64,000 nt of DNA from Exiguobacterium sibiricum 7-3 (GTDB lineage Bacteria; Bacillota; Bacilli; Exiguobacteriales; Exiguobacteriaceae). Under the pieces are notes generated by a model. That model was given only the letters and a program-made list of their open reading frames with translations, was not told the DNA's origin and made no database searches. Shown piece after piece: positions 28,146 through 36,840 of this stretch; positions within the stretch are counted from its first letter, which is position 1; every line of letters begins with the position of its first letter. Position numbers and translations under genes: made by a program. The DNA is taken from contig NZ_KK211190.1 in NCBI RefSeq assembly GCF_000620865.1, positions 62,001 to 126,000 on the forward strand, written 5' to 3'.

Positions 28146-28174
28146 AATATAACGTGTCTACTTTCATGCTGCAA
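28146..28174 (-). promoter_or_regulatory. promoter of marR-nitroreductase operon
   Basis: Minus strand: -35 TTGCAG (28169-28174), 17-bp spacer, -10 TATATT (28146-28151). Its position inside the extended marR frame argues for the downstream TTG start. Confidence 0.7.
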
Positions 28175-28194
28175 CTAATATGCTTCATCTGTAC

Positions 28195-28226
28195 AAAAAA
28201 GATACCATTTCGCGTGAAATGGTATC
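28195..28226 (-). terminator. terminator of the YczE-like gene
   Basis: Minus strand GATACCATTTC / GAAATGGTATC stem followed by six Ts. Confidence 0.85.
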
Positions 28227-28238
28227 GAGTCAGACGAC

Positions 28239-28907
28239 TTAACTGATTTTTTGTTGTTTGCGGGGAATCGTTCCGGCATCAATCGCAGCAATCATCCGAC
28301 GGAAATGACCCAGCCAAAACTGAAGGAACGGACCAATCAAGAAAATCGATAAAATCGTTCCGAAGAATACCGGTCCTCCGAGCAGCCAACCGATGCCGCA
28401 AGCGGTGATCTCCATAAATGTCCGCATCATCCGGATGGACGTACCGAACCGTTCAGCGAGCGTCAGGGTCAGTCCGTCCCTTGGTCCGGCTCCGTAGCCG
28501 ACAGCGACGTACAGTCCTGCGCCCATCCCGATGATGAAGATGCCGGCAATCAGCCAAAGCGTATTCTGCCACAGGGAAGAAAATGAGGGCAGGAGGCCTG
28601 AACCGAGAACGAGGTTCATGAAAACCCCGACAAAAATCGCGTTGACGAGTGTGCCGACCTGCGGTGTAATCCGGTCGATTAAATATTTGACAAACACCAA
28701 CAACAGACCGACGAGAAGGATAATCGTCCCGACGGAAAACGGCGTTTTATTTTGAAGACCAAGGTGAAGAACGTCCCAAGTCGAAACGCCGAGTTGTGCC
28801 GTGATCATCATCGATGAACCGACAGCGAGTAAAAAAAGACCGAATAAAAATAATGCCCATTTCAGGACAGAACGTAACAGCCAAGATGTGTGAATGGTCT
28901 GCTTCAT
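28239..28907 (-). CDS. YczE/YyaS/YitT-family membrane protein
   Basis: Integral membrane protein with about five helices, 222 residues from the ATG at 28907 (GAGGTG upstream). The family-like segments are MMITAQLGVSTWDVLHLGL near the N-terminus and AVGYGAGPRDGLTLTL in the middle. In B. subtilis YczE affects surfactin production, but the molecular function of the family is unknown. A longer frame to 28958 lacks a ribosome binding site. Confidence 0.8.
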   Translation of the reverse strand: MKQTIHTSWLLRSVLKWALFLFGLFLLAVGSSMMITAQLGVSTWDVLHLGLQNKTPFSVGTIILLVGLLLVFVKYLIDRITPQVGTLVNAIFVGVFMNLVLGSGLLPSFSSLWQNTLWLIAGIFIIGMGAGLYVAVGYGAGPRDGLTLTLAERFGTSIRMMRTFMEITACGIGWLLGGPVFFGTILSIFLIGPFLQFWLGHFRRMIAAIDAGTIPRKQQKIS

Positions 28908-29057
28908 GAATGGAAGACACCTCGTTTCAAAATCAAATTGATTCATTAACTGTACCATGTTTGATGGATGAAACTAAAGCGAATCCGCTATTTTCCATCC
29001 TGAGATGGAGGGAATCCGTCCTGCTTATTCGTATACTAATGAAAAGGAGGTCAGTCG

Positions 29058-29837
29058 ATGCGAAAAATCCGCCATTTGATCCGTTTTACATATCTTGAAG
29101 CCATCTGTTGCGTGTTCCCGGTCGCGATTTTCCTGGCACTTGCTGCATCCCGTTATTTACCGGCGGAACCGATTGCCCGCTATGATCTGCTTTTAATCTG
29201 GTGTCTCCTCGTGCAAATCGTCCTACTTGTCACGCATTATGAATCAAAGGAAGAGTTTAAATTGATTTTAATTTTTCATGCGATTGGACTCGGACTTGAG
29301 CTATTTAAAGTCCAGGTTGGGTCCTGGAGTTATCCGGAAGCTGCCTTCAGCAAAGTATTTGGTGTTCCGCTCTATGCCGGCTTCATGTATGCGAGTGTCG
29401 CTAGCTACATCTGTCAGGCATTCCGTCGGTTTGATCTCCGTATCACACAGTTTCCCCGGCCTCTGTTTGCTTTAGCGACCGGTCTGCTCGTGTACGCCAA
29501 CTTCTTTACCCATCATTGGTTGTTTGATTTCCGTTGGATTTTGATGGGACTTGTCGCTCTCGTCTTTTATAAGTCCTGGGTCTATTTCCGTCTGGATGAG
29601 ACTGTCTACCGAATGCCGCTCGTTCTTTCGTTTGGTTTAATTGCCTGGTTCATCTGGCTGGCGGAAAACATCGTGACCTTTTTTAAGGGATGGGTGTATC
29701 CGAATCAGCAGGATGGATGGGAGCTGGTCGACTTCGGGAAATTATCGTCCTGGTTTTTACTGGTCATCATCACGATTTTGATTGTCTCCGTCGAAAAGTA
29801 CCGGTTGGGTGACCGGTCAATCGAAATAAAATCCTAA
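29058..29837 (+). CDS. DUF817 family membrane protein (YoaT-like)
   Basis: 259 residues with about eight hydrophobic segments and conserved polar features typical of DUF817: LELFKVQVGSWSYPE, GVPLYAGFMYASVASYICQAFRRF, and NFFTHHW. The ATG follows AAAGGAGG. Function of the family is not known; the conserved His and Asp residues in membrane segments might suggest an enzyme or transporter, but this is not established. It stands alone between a divergent YczE-like gene and a DUF2325 gene. Confidence 0.85.
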   Translation: MRKIRHLIRFTYLEAICCVFPVAIFLALAASRYLPAEPIARYDLLLIWCLLVQIVLLVTHYESKEEFKLILIFHAIGLGLELFKVQVGSWSYPEAAFSKVFGVPLYAGFMYASVASYICQAFRRFDLRITQFPRPLFALATGLLVYANFFTHHWLFDFRWILMGLVALVFYKSWVYFRLDETVYRMPLVLSFGLIAWFIWLAENIVTFFKGWVYPNQQDGWELVDFGKLSSWFLLVIITILIVSVEKYRLGDRSIEIKS

Positions 29838-29927
29838 CCATATACAAAAAATAACCCGGTCTTTTTTTGAGCAACCTAACCGACAGCCCCTTGCTATAGT
29901 TGAAAAAAAGCAAAGGGGTTGTTGAAG

Positions 29928-31193
29928 ATGATGCAACAAATCGTGGAACGGGCGAAGACGCTAATCGCCGGTAAAATGCAAGTAGTCGAAACGGTGGAAG
30001 AATGGGACTTACTGCTCGAGGAAATCCGAGGAATCGATGAATGGGTGCAGTTATCGCGTTACTATACACATTCCGTAAAATCAGACATCGCGTGGAGCGA
30101 ACCAAAAGAAGACGTATCATTCGAGCAACCTGTCGTTCCGCCGGTGAAAATCACTCCTGTCATCGAACAACGTTACGCCTATACGTTTGTGCGTGAACTA
30201 AAAGGTGGTTCTTTACGGGAATGGCCGAACAGTCATATTTCGGAAACAGAAATCCGGCAATGGAACCTCGAACATGGAATGGAAATCCGTGTCCAAGTCG
30301 TACAGCAAGATGCACGCCGGACGACACTAGAAGTGATGGCCGTTGTCGCGACCGACCAGATGAAGCCACTGGCCGAACGAATCGTTTTTGAAAGATGTAT
30401 CGTTAAAAATCATGGCATCATTGAATCGACGGTCGAAGGACCATTAAAGGATGAGACGGGTAAACCCTTTTACTATGCGACACCGGTTGAAGACATGCGC
30501 TTCTTCCATTTAAAAGAAGGGCAGCTCGTCGATCTCGTCATGTGGAAAGGTCGTCCGGAAACACTGACGATTGCCTGGAAATATGCGTTCCAATATCAAG
30601 AGCCGACAGTACAGCTGTTAGAGACGTCAAACGATCCAACAGCACCAGTGCCTTCGTCAGTTGAATCGACTCAAGGATCAGCCGTCAAAAAATCTGGCCG
30701 TTACCTGAAGCAAATGAAACGAAAGTCGAAAGTAAAACAGGAACAGAAAACACGCCGAATTCGTGAAAAGAAATCTCAAGCGATGGCACCACTCGTCACG
30801 ACATCCGTACCGGGGCAGCCAATCGACTTCCTTGATATGAAGCCCCTCGATTTTGCGTCATTCGTCGGCATGCGACTCGTCATCGTCGGTAATGAACAGC
30901 AATCACCGGTCTATCGGACATTTTTCGCGGAAACGGGTATCGAACTGATTCATCTGTCGGGAGACGCCCAATCAGCGAAAAAGATTGCCGGTCTCGCGAA
31001 AAAGACCGATGCGATCGTCGTCATCACGAGCCGTGTGTCCCACGCTGCTTCAGCACACGTCATCGCGCAGGCGAAAAAACATGATATTCCGTTTGCGATG
31101 GAACGACTGGATGGACGACGTTCTTTGTATACGGCATGCCAGCGCCAACTTGAAAAAGCACGCTTAAATCAGTTGAAAACAGGAAAATCCTGA
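29928..31193 (+). CDS. DUF2325 domain protein
   Basis: 421 residues. The C-terminal 95 residues (MRLVIVGNEQQSPVYRTFF onward) form a DUF2325 domain, a Rossmann-like sensor fold found in stress-linked bacterial proteins. The central region is strand-rich; a basic linker near residue 260 (RYLKQMKRKSKVKQEQKTRR) may bind nucleic acid. The N-terminus is charged and helical. AAAGGGG supports the ATG at 29928 over upstream TTG codons. Function unknown. Confidence 0.72.
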   Translation: MMQQIVERAKTLIAGKMQVVETVEEWDLLLEEIRGIDEWVQLSRYYTHSVKSDIAWSEPKEDVSFEQPVVPPVKITPVIEQRYAYTFVRELKGGSLREWPNSHISETEIRQWNLEHGMEIRVQVVQQDARRTTLEVMAVVATDQMKPLAERIVFERCIVKNHGIIESTVEGPLKDETGKPFYYATPVEDMRFFHLKEGQLVDLVMWKGRPETLTIAWKYAFQYQEPTVQLLETSNDPTAPVPSSVESTQGSAVKKSGRYLKQMKRKSKVKQEQKTRRIREKKSQAMAPLVTTSVPGQPIDFLDMKPLDFASFVGMRLVIVGNEQQSPVYRTFFAETGIELIHLSGDAQSAKKIAGLAKKTDAIVVITSRVSHAASAHVIAQAKKHDIPFAMERLDGRRSLYTACQRQLEKARLNQLKTGKS

Positions 31194-31260
31194 AAAAAGA
31201 TGAAACTCCTCTCTTAATTAGCCGTAAATAGAGATAGAACTTATTTTGAGGAGGATCTCC

Positions 31261-31899
31261 ATGATTAAAGAATTAAAATTATCCGCCCGTGAAGCGCTCA
31301 GTGGTCGCTGGGTCTTCATGGCACTTATGTTTTTACTGTTTCTCATCATTCAAAGTATTCCAACGATGTTTTCTTCTGATGCGAATGAAGATATTCAAGC
31401 GATTGATTTCATCGGTTTCTTACTGAACATTCTCTTGCTTCCACTTGCGATTGGTTGGACATGGCTTGCGATGTCTGTCGCTCGGAAAGAACAGGCAAAA
31501 ATCGTTGATTTATTTGAGCCATACAAAATTTTCTTAAAGGCAGTCGGTCTTTCGATTGTCCAAAGTATTTTCCTTGGTTTATGGTTCTTACTATTTATCA
31601 TCCCGGGTATCATCAAGTCATTTTCGTATCTAATGACGTTTTATATTTTACGAGATGAACCTTCAATCGGCATTTTGGATGCGATTACACGTTCGCGCCA
31701 AATGATGGACGGACATAAGATGGAAGCGTTCATGCTCGTCCTCTCATTCATTGGTTGGTTCCTGCTCGGTTTGATTACCATCGGAATCGCCTTCTTGTGG
31801 GTTGGCCCATATTTCAGCGTCACGCTTGCAAAATTCTATGACCGCATCCGCGGTGAAGAAGCACCTGTCGAAGAGTCGACGTTTGTTGCCCCATATTAA
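31261..31899 (+). CDS. DUF975 family membrane protein
   Basis: 212 residues, with about five or six membrane segments. The N-terminal KELKLSAREALSGRW is the typical DUF975 opening, and the loop FEPYKIFLKAVGLSIVQSIF follows the second helix pair. GAGGAGG lies 6 nt upstream of the ATG at 31261. The family is widespread in Firmicutes without assigned function. Single gene with its own terminator. Confidence 0.85.
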   Translation: MIKELKLSAREALSGRWVFMALMFLLFLIIQSIPTMFSSDANEDIQAIDFIGFLLNILLLPLAIGWTWLAMSVARKEQAKIVDLFEPYKIFLKAVGLSIVQSIFLGLWFLLFIIPGIIKSFSYLMTFYILRDEPSIGILDAITRSRQMMDGHKMEAFMLVLSFIGWFLLGLITIGIAFLWVGPYFSVTLAKFYDRIRGEEAPVEESTFVAPY

Positions 31900-31907
31900 G
31901 ACAACGA

Positions 31908-31937
31908 GGATGAGAGCCCAGCTCTCATCCTTTTTTT
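31908..31937 (+). terminator. terminator after the DUF975 gene
   Basis: Stem GGATGAGAGC / GCTCTCATCC with a short loop, then seven Ts. Confidence 0.92.
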
Positions 31938-31978
31938 ATTGCTGTTTTTAATTCCGATTGGAAAACAAGGTTTAATGG

Positions 31979-32007
31979 TTGCTTTACTCTGCTAAAAAGT
32001 GTACGAT
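31979..32007 (+). promoter_or_regulatory. promoter of the second S-box transcript
   Basis: -35 TTGCTT (31979-31984), 17-bp spacer, -10 TACGAT (32002-32007); transcription would begin just before the riboswitch. Confidence 0.6.
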
Positions 32008-32020
32008 AATTCCAATAATT

Positions 32021-32122
32021 CTTATCAAGAGAAGTCGAGGGAATGGCCCGAAGACACTTCAGCAACCCCGCGCGCAGCGGAAGGTGCTACTTCCTAAAGG
32101 GGGCAATCCCTTTACAGATAAG
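32021..32122 (+). ncRNA. SAM-I riboswitch (S-box leader) of the monooxygenase/ATP-grasp operon
   Basis: P1 strands CTTATC (32021) and GATAAG (32117-32122), with the conserved AAGAGAAGTCGAGGGAATGG, CTTCAGCAACC, and GGTGCTACTTCC blocks between them. The aptamer is followed by a terminator. The operon should therefore be expressed when SAM/methionine is low, i.e. under sulfur limitation. Confidence 0.95.
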
Positions 32123-32141
32123 AGCAGACATGATTAATCCG

Positions 32142-32178
32142 TCGCTCTTTTCGATTTTCGAGAAGAGCGATTTTTTTT
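32142..32178 (+). terminator. riboswitch-controlled terminator
   Basis: Stem TCGCTCTT / GAGAAGAGCGA followed by eight Ts, between aptamer and coding sequence. Confidence 0.88.
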
Positions 32179-32196
32179 ATAAGGGGGACATAACGG

Positions 32197-33255
32197 ATGG
32201 AGTATGGATTTTGGTTACCGATTTTTGGCGGGTGGTTACGAAATGTCGAGGACGAACAGATGCCGGCGACGTTCGACTATGCGAAACAGGTCGCGCAAAC
32301 GGCAGAACGAATCGGTTTTTCGACGACACTGATTGCGGAGTTGAATTTAAATGACATCAAAGGACTCGAAGCACCAAGTCTTGAAGCCTGGACGACGGCA
32401 GCGGCGATTGCCGCGACGACGGAGCGTCTCGAAATCATGACAGCTGTCCGTCCGGGGTTCCATAATCCTGCGACGACCGCGAAGATGGCAGCAAACATTG
32501 ATCAACTCAGCAACGGGCGCTTTACACTGAACGTCGTCTCTGCCTGGTGGGAAGAAGAAGCGCGGCAATACAATGGCATCTTCACGGCCCACGACGAACG
32601 CTACGCGCGGACGGAAGAGTTTGTCACGATCATGAAAGGATTATGGGCAGATGCTTCGCCGTACAGCTTCGACGGGAACTATTATACGCTCGAGCAGACA
32701 CAACTGCATCCGAAACCGGTTCAACGACCGGGCATCAAGTTGTACGCAGGCGGGGAAAGTGAAGCCGGGAAACAGACCATCGTCAATCATTGTGACGCCT
32801 ATGTCATGCACGGGGGAACGGTGGAAGAAGTGTCCGTCAAGATTGAGGATATGAAGGCACGTCGACAAGCAACTGGGCAACCGCCGCTTGAAAGCTTTGG
32901 ACTGGCTGCCTATATCATCTGCCGCGATACGGAAGAAGAGGCCATTCAAGAATGGCAACGAATTACGGACGTCAAGGAAGACAGTGCCGGATACGCCGGG
33001 TACGACGACTTCGTCAGCAAATCACAACTCGAACAGCAGGTAAAACGGAACGATTATTCGGTCTCGAACCGCGGACTCCGTCCTGATTTGATTGGAACAC
33101 CGGAACAGATTGCCGAACGGATTCTTGCGTTTGAGCAGGTGGGTGTCTCCTTATTATTACTTCAATTTTCACCACAACTGGAAGAGATGGAACGCTTCGC
33201 GCGCGACGTCATGCCGCTTGTCGAAGAAAAACGAAAGGTAGGTCAAACCAAATGA
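32197..33255 (+). CDS. LLM-class flavin-dependent monooxygenase, SfnG/SsuD-like
   Basis: FMNH2-dependent monooxygenase of 352 residues with the luciferase-like TIM-barrel fold. The N-terminus EYGFWLPIFGGWLRNV is very like SfnG (dimethylsulfone monooxygenase) and SsuD (alkanesulfonate monooxygenase), which cleave C-S bonds to release sulfite or sulfinate. TAVRPGFHNPATTAKM and GRFTLNVVSAWW are family stretches. S-box control supports sulfur scavenging. The flavin reductase partner is not adjacent. The actual substrate may be novel. Confidence 0.88.
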   Translation: MEYGFWLPIFGGWLRNVEDEQMPATFDYAKQVAQTAERIGFSTTLIAELNLNDIKGLEAPSLEAWTTAAAIAATTERLEIMTAVRPGFHNPATTAKMAANIDQLSNGRFTLNVVSAWWEEEARQYNGIFTAHDERYARTEEFVTIMKGLWADASPYSFDGNYYTLEQTQLHPKPVQRPGIKLYAGGESEAGKQTIVNHCDAYVMHGGTVEEVSVKIEDMKARRQATGQPPLESFGLAAYIICRDTEEEAIQEWQRITDVKEDSAGYAGYDDFVSKSQLEQQVKRNDYSVSNRGLRPDLIGTPEQIAERILAFEQVGVSLLLLQFSPQLEEMERFARDVMPLVEEKRKVGQTK

Positions 33256-34199
33256 CAAAAATTCATATCTTACACGAAAACCAAGAATGGACGGACCATT
33301 TAATTAAACGACTCGAAGAACTGGAGTTGCCATATGAACAGTGGCATCTCGACGAAGGGCAAGTTCCGCTTGATGAACTTCCACCGGAAGGCGTCTTTTA
33401 CAGCCGGATGAGTGCATCTTCGCATACGCGCGGTCACCGTTACGCACCGGAACTGACAGAAGGTGTACTTGCTTGGCTTGAAGAACATGATCGGACCGTC
33501 TTTAACGGGACCCGTGCCTTACGTCTTGAAGTGAGTAAAATCAATCAGTATACGGCTCTTCGAAAAGCCGGGATCCGGGTTCCGAAGACGACGGCTGCCG
33601 TCGGACGTGATCAGATTGTCGAAGCGGCGAAAAATATTGGCGTATCTTCGTTCATCACAAAACACAACCGTGCCGGAAAAGGACTCGGCGTTCAGTTGTT
33701 CCACTCGATTGAAGCACTCGAGACGTATCTCGACGGTCCGACGTTTGATGAACCGGTCGACGGGATCACGTTGATTCAAGAATATATCCAAGCACCGGAA
33801 CCGTATATCACACGCTGTGAATTCGTCGGCGGAAAGTTCGTTTATGCTGTTCAGGTCGACACGTCAGAAGGATTTGAACTGTGCCCGGCAGATGCGTGTG
33901 TCATTGACGATTTGTTCTGCCCGGTCGGTGAAGAGGCCCCGCAAACACCGATGAAGTTTAAAATCGTCGATGGATTTGATGATCCAATCATTCAAAAATA
34001 TGAAGCATTCCTGCAGGCGAACCAGATCGCGGTCGCCGGAATCGAATTCATCAAGGATGCGAACGGAACCATTTATACGTATGACGTCAATACGAATACG
34101 AACTACAATTCAGATGCGGAAGCGGCTGCCGGTAAGTTCGGGATGCTCGAACTGGCGAAGTTCCTCGGTGCCGCACTGGAACTTCAAACTGTGAAATAA
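33252..34199 (+). CDS. RimK-like ATP-grasp ligase
   Basis: 315-residue ATP-grasp protein. The ATP-binding region runs from about residue 100 to 290, with GTRALRLEVSK, FITKHNRAGKGLGVQ (glycine-rich loop), LIQEYI, and metal-binding GIEFIKDANGTIYTYDVNTNTNYN. The fold joins a carboxylate to an amine or thiol using ATP. The ATG overlaps the stop of the monooxygenase by 4 bp, so the two are translationally coupled under the same S-box. Substrate unknown; a link to sulfur metabolism is inferred from operon structure. Confidence 0.88.
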   Translation: MTKIHILHENQEWTDHLIKRLEELELPYEQWHLDEGQVPLDELPPEGVFYSRMSASSHTRGHRYAPELTEGVLAWLEEHDRTVFNGTRALRLEVSKINQYTALRKAGIRVPKTTAAVGRDQIVEAAKNIGVSSFITKHNRAGKGLGVQLFHSIEALETYLDGPTFDEPVDGITLIQEYIQAPEPYITRCEFVGGKFVYAVQVDTSEGFELCPADACVIDDLFCPVGEEAPQTPMKFKIVDGFDDPIIQKYEAFLQANQIAVAGIEFIKDANGTIYTYDVNTNTNYNSDAEAAAGKFGMLELAKFLGAALELQTVK

Positions 34200-34225
34200 C
34201 CATCACTAACCAATCCAAGCAAGCC

Positions 34226-34282
34226 GAATACCCTGTATGTGTGTAGTTTGAAGTTAGAACTGCACACATCAGGGTATTTTTC
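34226..34282 (+). terminator. terminator of the S-box operon
   Basis: Long stem ATACCCTGTATGTGTG / CACACATCAGGGTAT with internal bulge, followed by TTTTT. Confidence 0.8.
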
Positions 34283-34301
34283 AGTAAAGGGAGGGGTTCG
34301 G

Positions 34302-34760
34302 ATGGTAACGTGGCACGAAGAAAAGAGATTGGATGTTCCGATCGAGAAAGCCTGGCATATCTTTGATCATGATCGGTTACAACGTCTGATTCCGGGTGTC
34401 GTCCAGCACGAGGTGATTGAACGGAAACCGGGTGTCGTCGGCTCGACGTACCGGCAAACGTATATGCAGGGGAATCGATTAGAGACGTATATCGTGACGG
34501 ATCTTGCCTATACGAATCAACCGGATTTTAAGCAAAATACGATTGGTTTTACGCTTGCTAAAATCTTTAAGCTCGAGATGACATTTACCTTAAAGCGGCT
34601 TGACGAAACAAGCTGTCAGCTGATTTATACCGGGAAAAACGAAGGCGCTAATTTCGTCGGACGAAGCCTGTTGTCACTTGGCGGCGAACGGGAAACAGAA
34701 AAAATCGTGCAGGAATTGCTCCGACGTGTGGAGCAGGAAGCCGGTCAGCTGCGCACATAA
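34302..34760 (+). CDS. SRPBCC-family protein
   Basis: 152 residues with the START-like SRPBCC helix-grip fold: N-terminal strand TWHEEKRLDVPIEKAWHIFDHDRL and long C-terminal helix. Such proteins bind hydrophobic ligands. GGGAGG lies before the ATG at 34302; an in-frame ATG at 34239 lies inside the upstream terminator and is rejected. Ligand unknown. Confidence 0.8.
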   Translation: MVTWHEEKRLDVPIEKAWHIFDHDRLQRLIPGVVQHEVIERKPGVVGSTYRQTYMQGNRLETYIVTDLAYTNQPDFKQNTIGFTLAKIFKLEMTFTLKRLDETSCQLIYTGKNEGANFVGRSLLSLGGERETEKIVQELLRRVEQEAGQLRT

Positions 34761-34788
34761 TCGAAAAACCGTCTTGAATCGCAAGACT

Positions 34789-34832
34789 AAAAAAGCAGGG
34801 AGCGGATTAAAACATCCACTGCCTGCTTTTTG
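34789..34832. terminator. bidirectional terminator
   Basis: AAAAAAGCAGG / CCTGCTTTTT outer stem with an inner GGA/TCC pairing. It separates the convergent SRPBCC and phoX genes. Confidence 0.8.
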
Positions 34833-34849
34833 CTAAGCTCTTATGCGAT

Positions 34850-36727
34850 TTAACGGTGAGAATACGATTTCTGACCTGTCGGGAGACCGGACAAGTAACC
34901 GACACCGCCTGTTTTTTGAATGCCGATGCCGTCTTGCATCGCTTGCTCCAGTTTCTTCGGATCAACGGCTGTAATCTGCTTGCCGTTGAGTCCTTCACCC
35001 GGATGCTGGTAGTTGCTGAGCAGATAGCTGTATCCGCCGACACGATCGAGTGACCGGAGTCCTGTCGCTTCCGCACCAACCGGAACAGAGAGAATTCGTG
35101 ACAGTTTTTTCGTCTTTAAGTTGTATGCCCAGACGAAGTTGTTTGTATGCAACGAGCTGTCTTCACCGATGAAGAGTGTGTTTGATGTTGCAGAATAGGC
35201 CAGGTTATCCGGATTTGAAACAAGATTCGGATTCGCTGTGTTGCCGTAGGCATCCGGCTTCGCTAAATCCTCACCGATGACGAGGGCCTGCATATTCGTC
35301 GGGACATAACGGCTGTCGATACCTTTTGCACGACCGAGGTCGATTTCAAACGTCGCACCGGATTCGCGTTTTTCCAGCTGAATATCGTCCTGAACGGCAC
35401 CGTCTTGTTTTTCCGTACTACCGGAAACATACGAAAGCGCGATATAAGCTTTTTTGTCCTCCGCATTGACGGTAATCCCTTCCATCTTGTTGAACTCTGA
35501 CGTTGCCCCGAGTAACGCGCCGTAACGACGGGATTCGAGGAAGGCCGCTTCTTTTTCCTTGCCTGGTTTTAACTTCAGATATTCGACCTTTTTGCTGGCG
35601 GCCGTCTTGACTGCTTTAAAGCCGGGCGTTGGAACGTCAGCGGTCTCAAAGATGTCACTAAACTTGGTTCCTTTGTCGATTAAGCGCTTCACTTCTTTAT
35701 CGGATGCATGGCCGAGTTTGATCCATTCGAGATCCCCGGCGCCGCCTTCTGTTGCTTTCGTTTGATTGAACTTGGCAGCATACAGCGTTCCTTGTGAGAA
35801 GTCTTTCTTTTTATCGGCGACGTACATGAACATCATCGTATTATTGCCGTCATCTCCGAAGATGGCCGTTTTTTGGTCAGGAAGAATCTGCATCATCTCG
35901 TGTGAGAAACGACCGGTGCTGTAGTGCTTGACGACCGATGATTTTCCTTTGCGGTCGACAGAGATTTCCGGTGTGAAACCGTAGAAATAAGGATTTGCTT
36001 TTTCTTTTGTTCCAAAGTATCGTTCGGCGAAAGCGTTGACTTCTTTATAAGCGGAAGAGGCTGGATCTGATTCAAATGCCCGTGCATCCGGCTCATATTC
36101 TTCCGAACCGAGATGCGTCCCCCATGGTGTCGTCGAACCGTTACATGGTGTCCAGAGACCGTTGACGTTCTTGAAGTCGATTTTGCTTGCTTTCTTGACC
36201 GCCAGTTTCCCCGTCTTTTTATCCTGCACGACTTCGGTCAATGTCATCGAAGCGGGCAGTCCTTTGACCTCATTCCCGGCATTATCGATTGAATCGTACT
36301 CGAAGTGGGAGACCATATACTTTTTCCCGTGGACTTCAAGCAGACTGTTTGAGTCCGGTGCATCCGAGACGAAGGCTTCCGGCTTGTCCGGGACGCTGCG
36401 GTCGATGATCGGATCTCCATTGACGTCAATCGGTGTTCCGGCAGCAATCATCGCGCCTTTATTCTCGACGATTTTATCTTGTGATAAGAACAATTGGTTG
36501 TAATCGAGCGGTTTGATTTCGGTTTTGCCGTTTTGATACGTGACTTTGACCTTGGCTTCCGTATACGTTTTGACCATTTGATTGACGGTGCTTGGTGCAT
36601 CCATCGATAGAAACTCGACTTTCTTGATATCGCGTGCTGCACGTGATGTATGGGCATCAGCGAATGTTGGAATCAGACTCGATGACAGGACAGCTGCGGA
36701 TAGACCGACGATAAGTGTTCGTTTCAT
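34850..36727 (-). CDS. phoX: alkaline phosphatase PhoX family protein
   Basis: Secreted phosphatase of 625 residues from the ATG at 36727 (GGGGGAA upstream). The N-terminal signal peptide MKRTLIVGLSAAVLSSSL ends in an ADAH-type cleavage region; no twin-arginine motif is seen, unlike many PhoX proteins. DUF839/PhoX regions include TPWGTHLGSEEYEPD, FSHEMMQI, and GEDSSLHTNNFVWAY. It should release phosphate from organic esters at the surface. Pho-box-like repeats upstream fit phosphate starvation control. Confidence 0.86.
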   Translation of the reverse strand: MKRTLIVGLSAAVLSSSLIPTFADAHTSRAARDIKKVEFLSMDAPSTVNQMVKTYTEAKVKVTYQNGKTEIKPLDYNQLFLSQDKIVENKGAMIAAGTPIDVNGDPIIDRSVPDKPEAFVSDAPDSNSLLEVHGKKYMVSHFEYDSIDNAGNEVKGLPASMTLTEVVQDKKTGKLAVKKASKIDFKNVNGLWTPCNGSTTPWGTHLGSEEYEPDARAFESDPASSAYKEVNAFAERYFGTKEKANPYFYGFTPEISVDRKGKSSVVKHYSTGRFSHEMMQILPDQKTAIFGDDGNNTMMFMYVADKKKDFSQGTLYAAKFNQTKATEGGAGDLEWIKLGHASDKEVKRLIDKGTKFSDIFETADVPTPGFKAVKTAASKKVEYLKLKPGKEKEAAFLESRRYGALLGATSEFNKMEGITVNAEDKKAYIALSYVSGSTEKQDGAVQDDIQLEKRESGATFEIDLGRAKGIDSRYVPTNMQALVIGEDLAKPDAYGNTANPNLVSNPDNLAYSATSNTLFIGEDSSLHTNNFVWAYNLKTKKLSRILSVPVGAEATGLRSLDRVGGYSYLLSNYQHPGEGLNGKQITAVDPKKLEQAMQDGIGIQKTGGVGYLSGLPTGQKSYSHR

Positions 36728-36772
36728 GATAAATTCCCCCAAGTTGTTTGTTATCTTGCTACTTCCTCATTT

Positions 36773-36800
36773 AATCAATTGATTGTGAAGGATGTGTAAA
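36773..36800 (-). promoter_or_regulatory. Pho-box-like PhoP repeats upstream of phoX
   Basis: Minus strand: TTTACA (36795-36800), 5 nt, TTCACA (36784-36789), 5 nt, TTGATT (36773-36778). Spacing and first two hexamers match TT(A/C/T)ACA PhoP half-sites; the third is degenerate. It lies 46 bp upstream of the phoX start. Confidence 0.55.
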
Positions 36801-36840
36801 CATAACAGGACAGTTTCATTTCACTTGGTTAATTTTTCAT

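Noticed and set aside
28084-28188. 35-codon N-terminal extension of the second MarR protein
   Set aside because: The segment contains a good promoter and the operator palindrome; the TTG at 28083 with GGGAAGGA is more plausible.
34239-34301. Upstream ATG extension of the SRPBCC gene
   Set aside because: It lies inside the terminator hairpin of the preceding operon and lacks a Shine-Dalgarno; the start at 34302 has GGGAGG.
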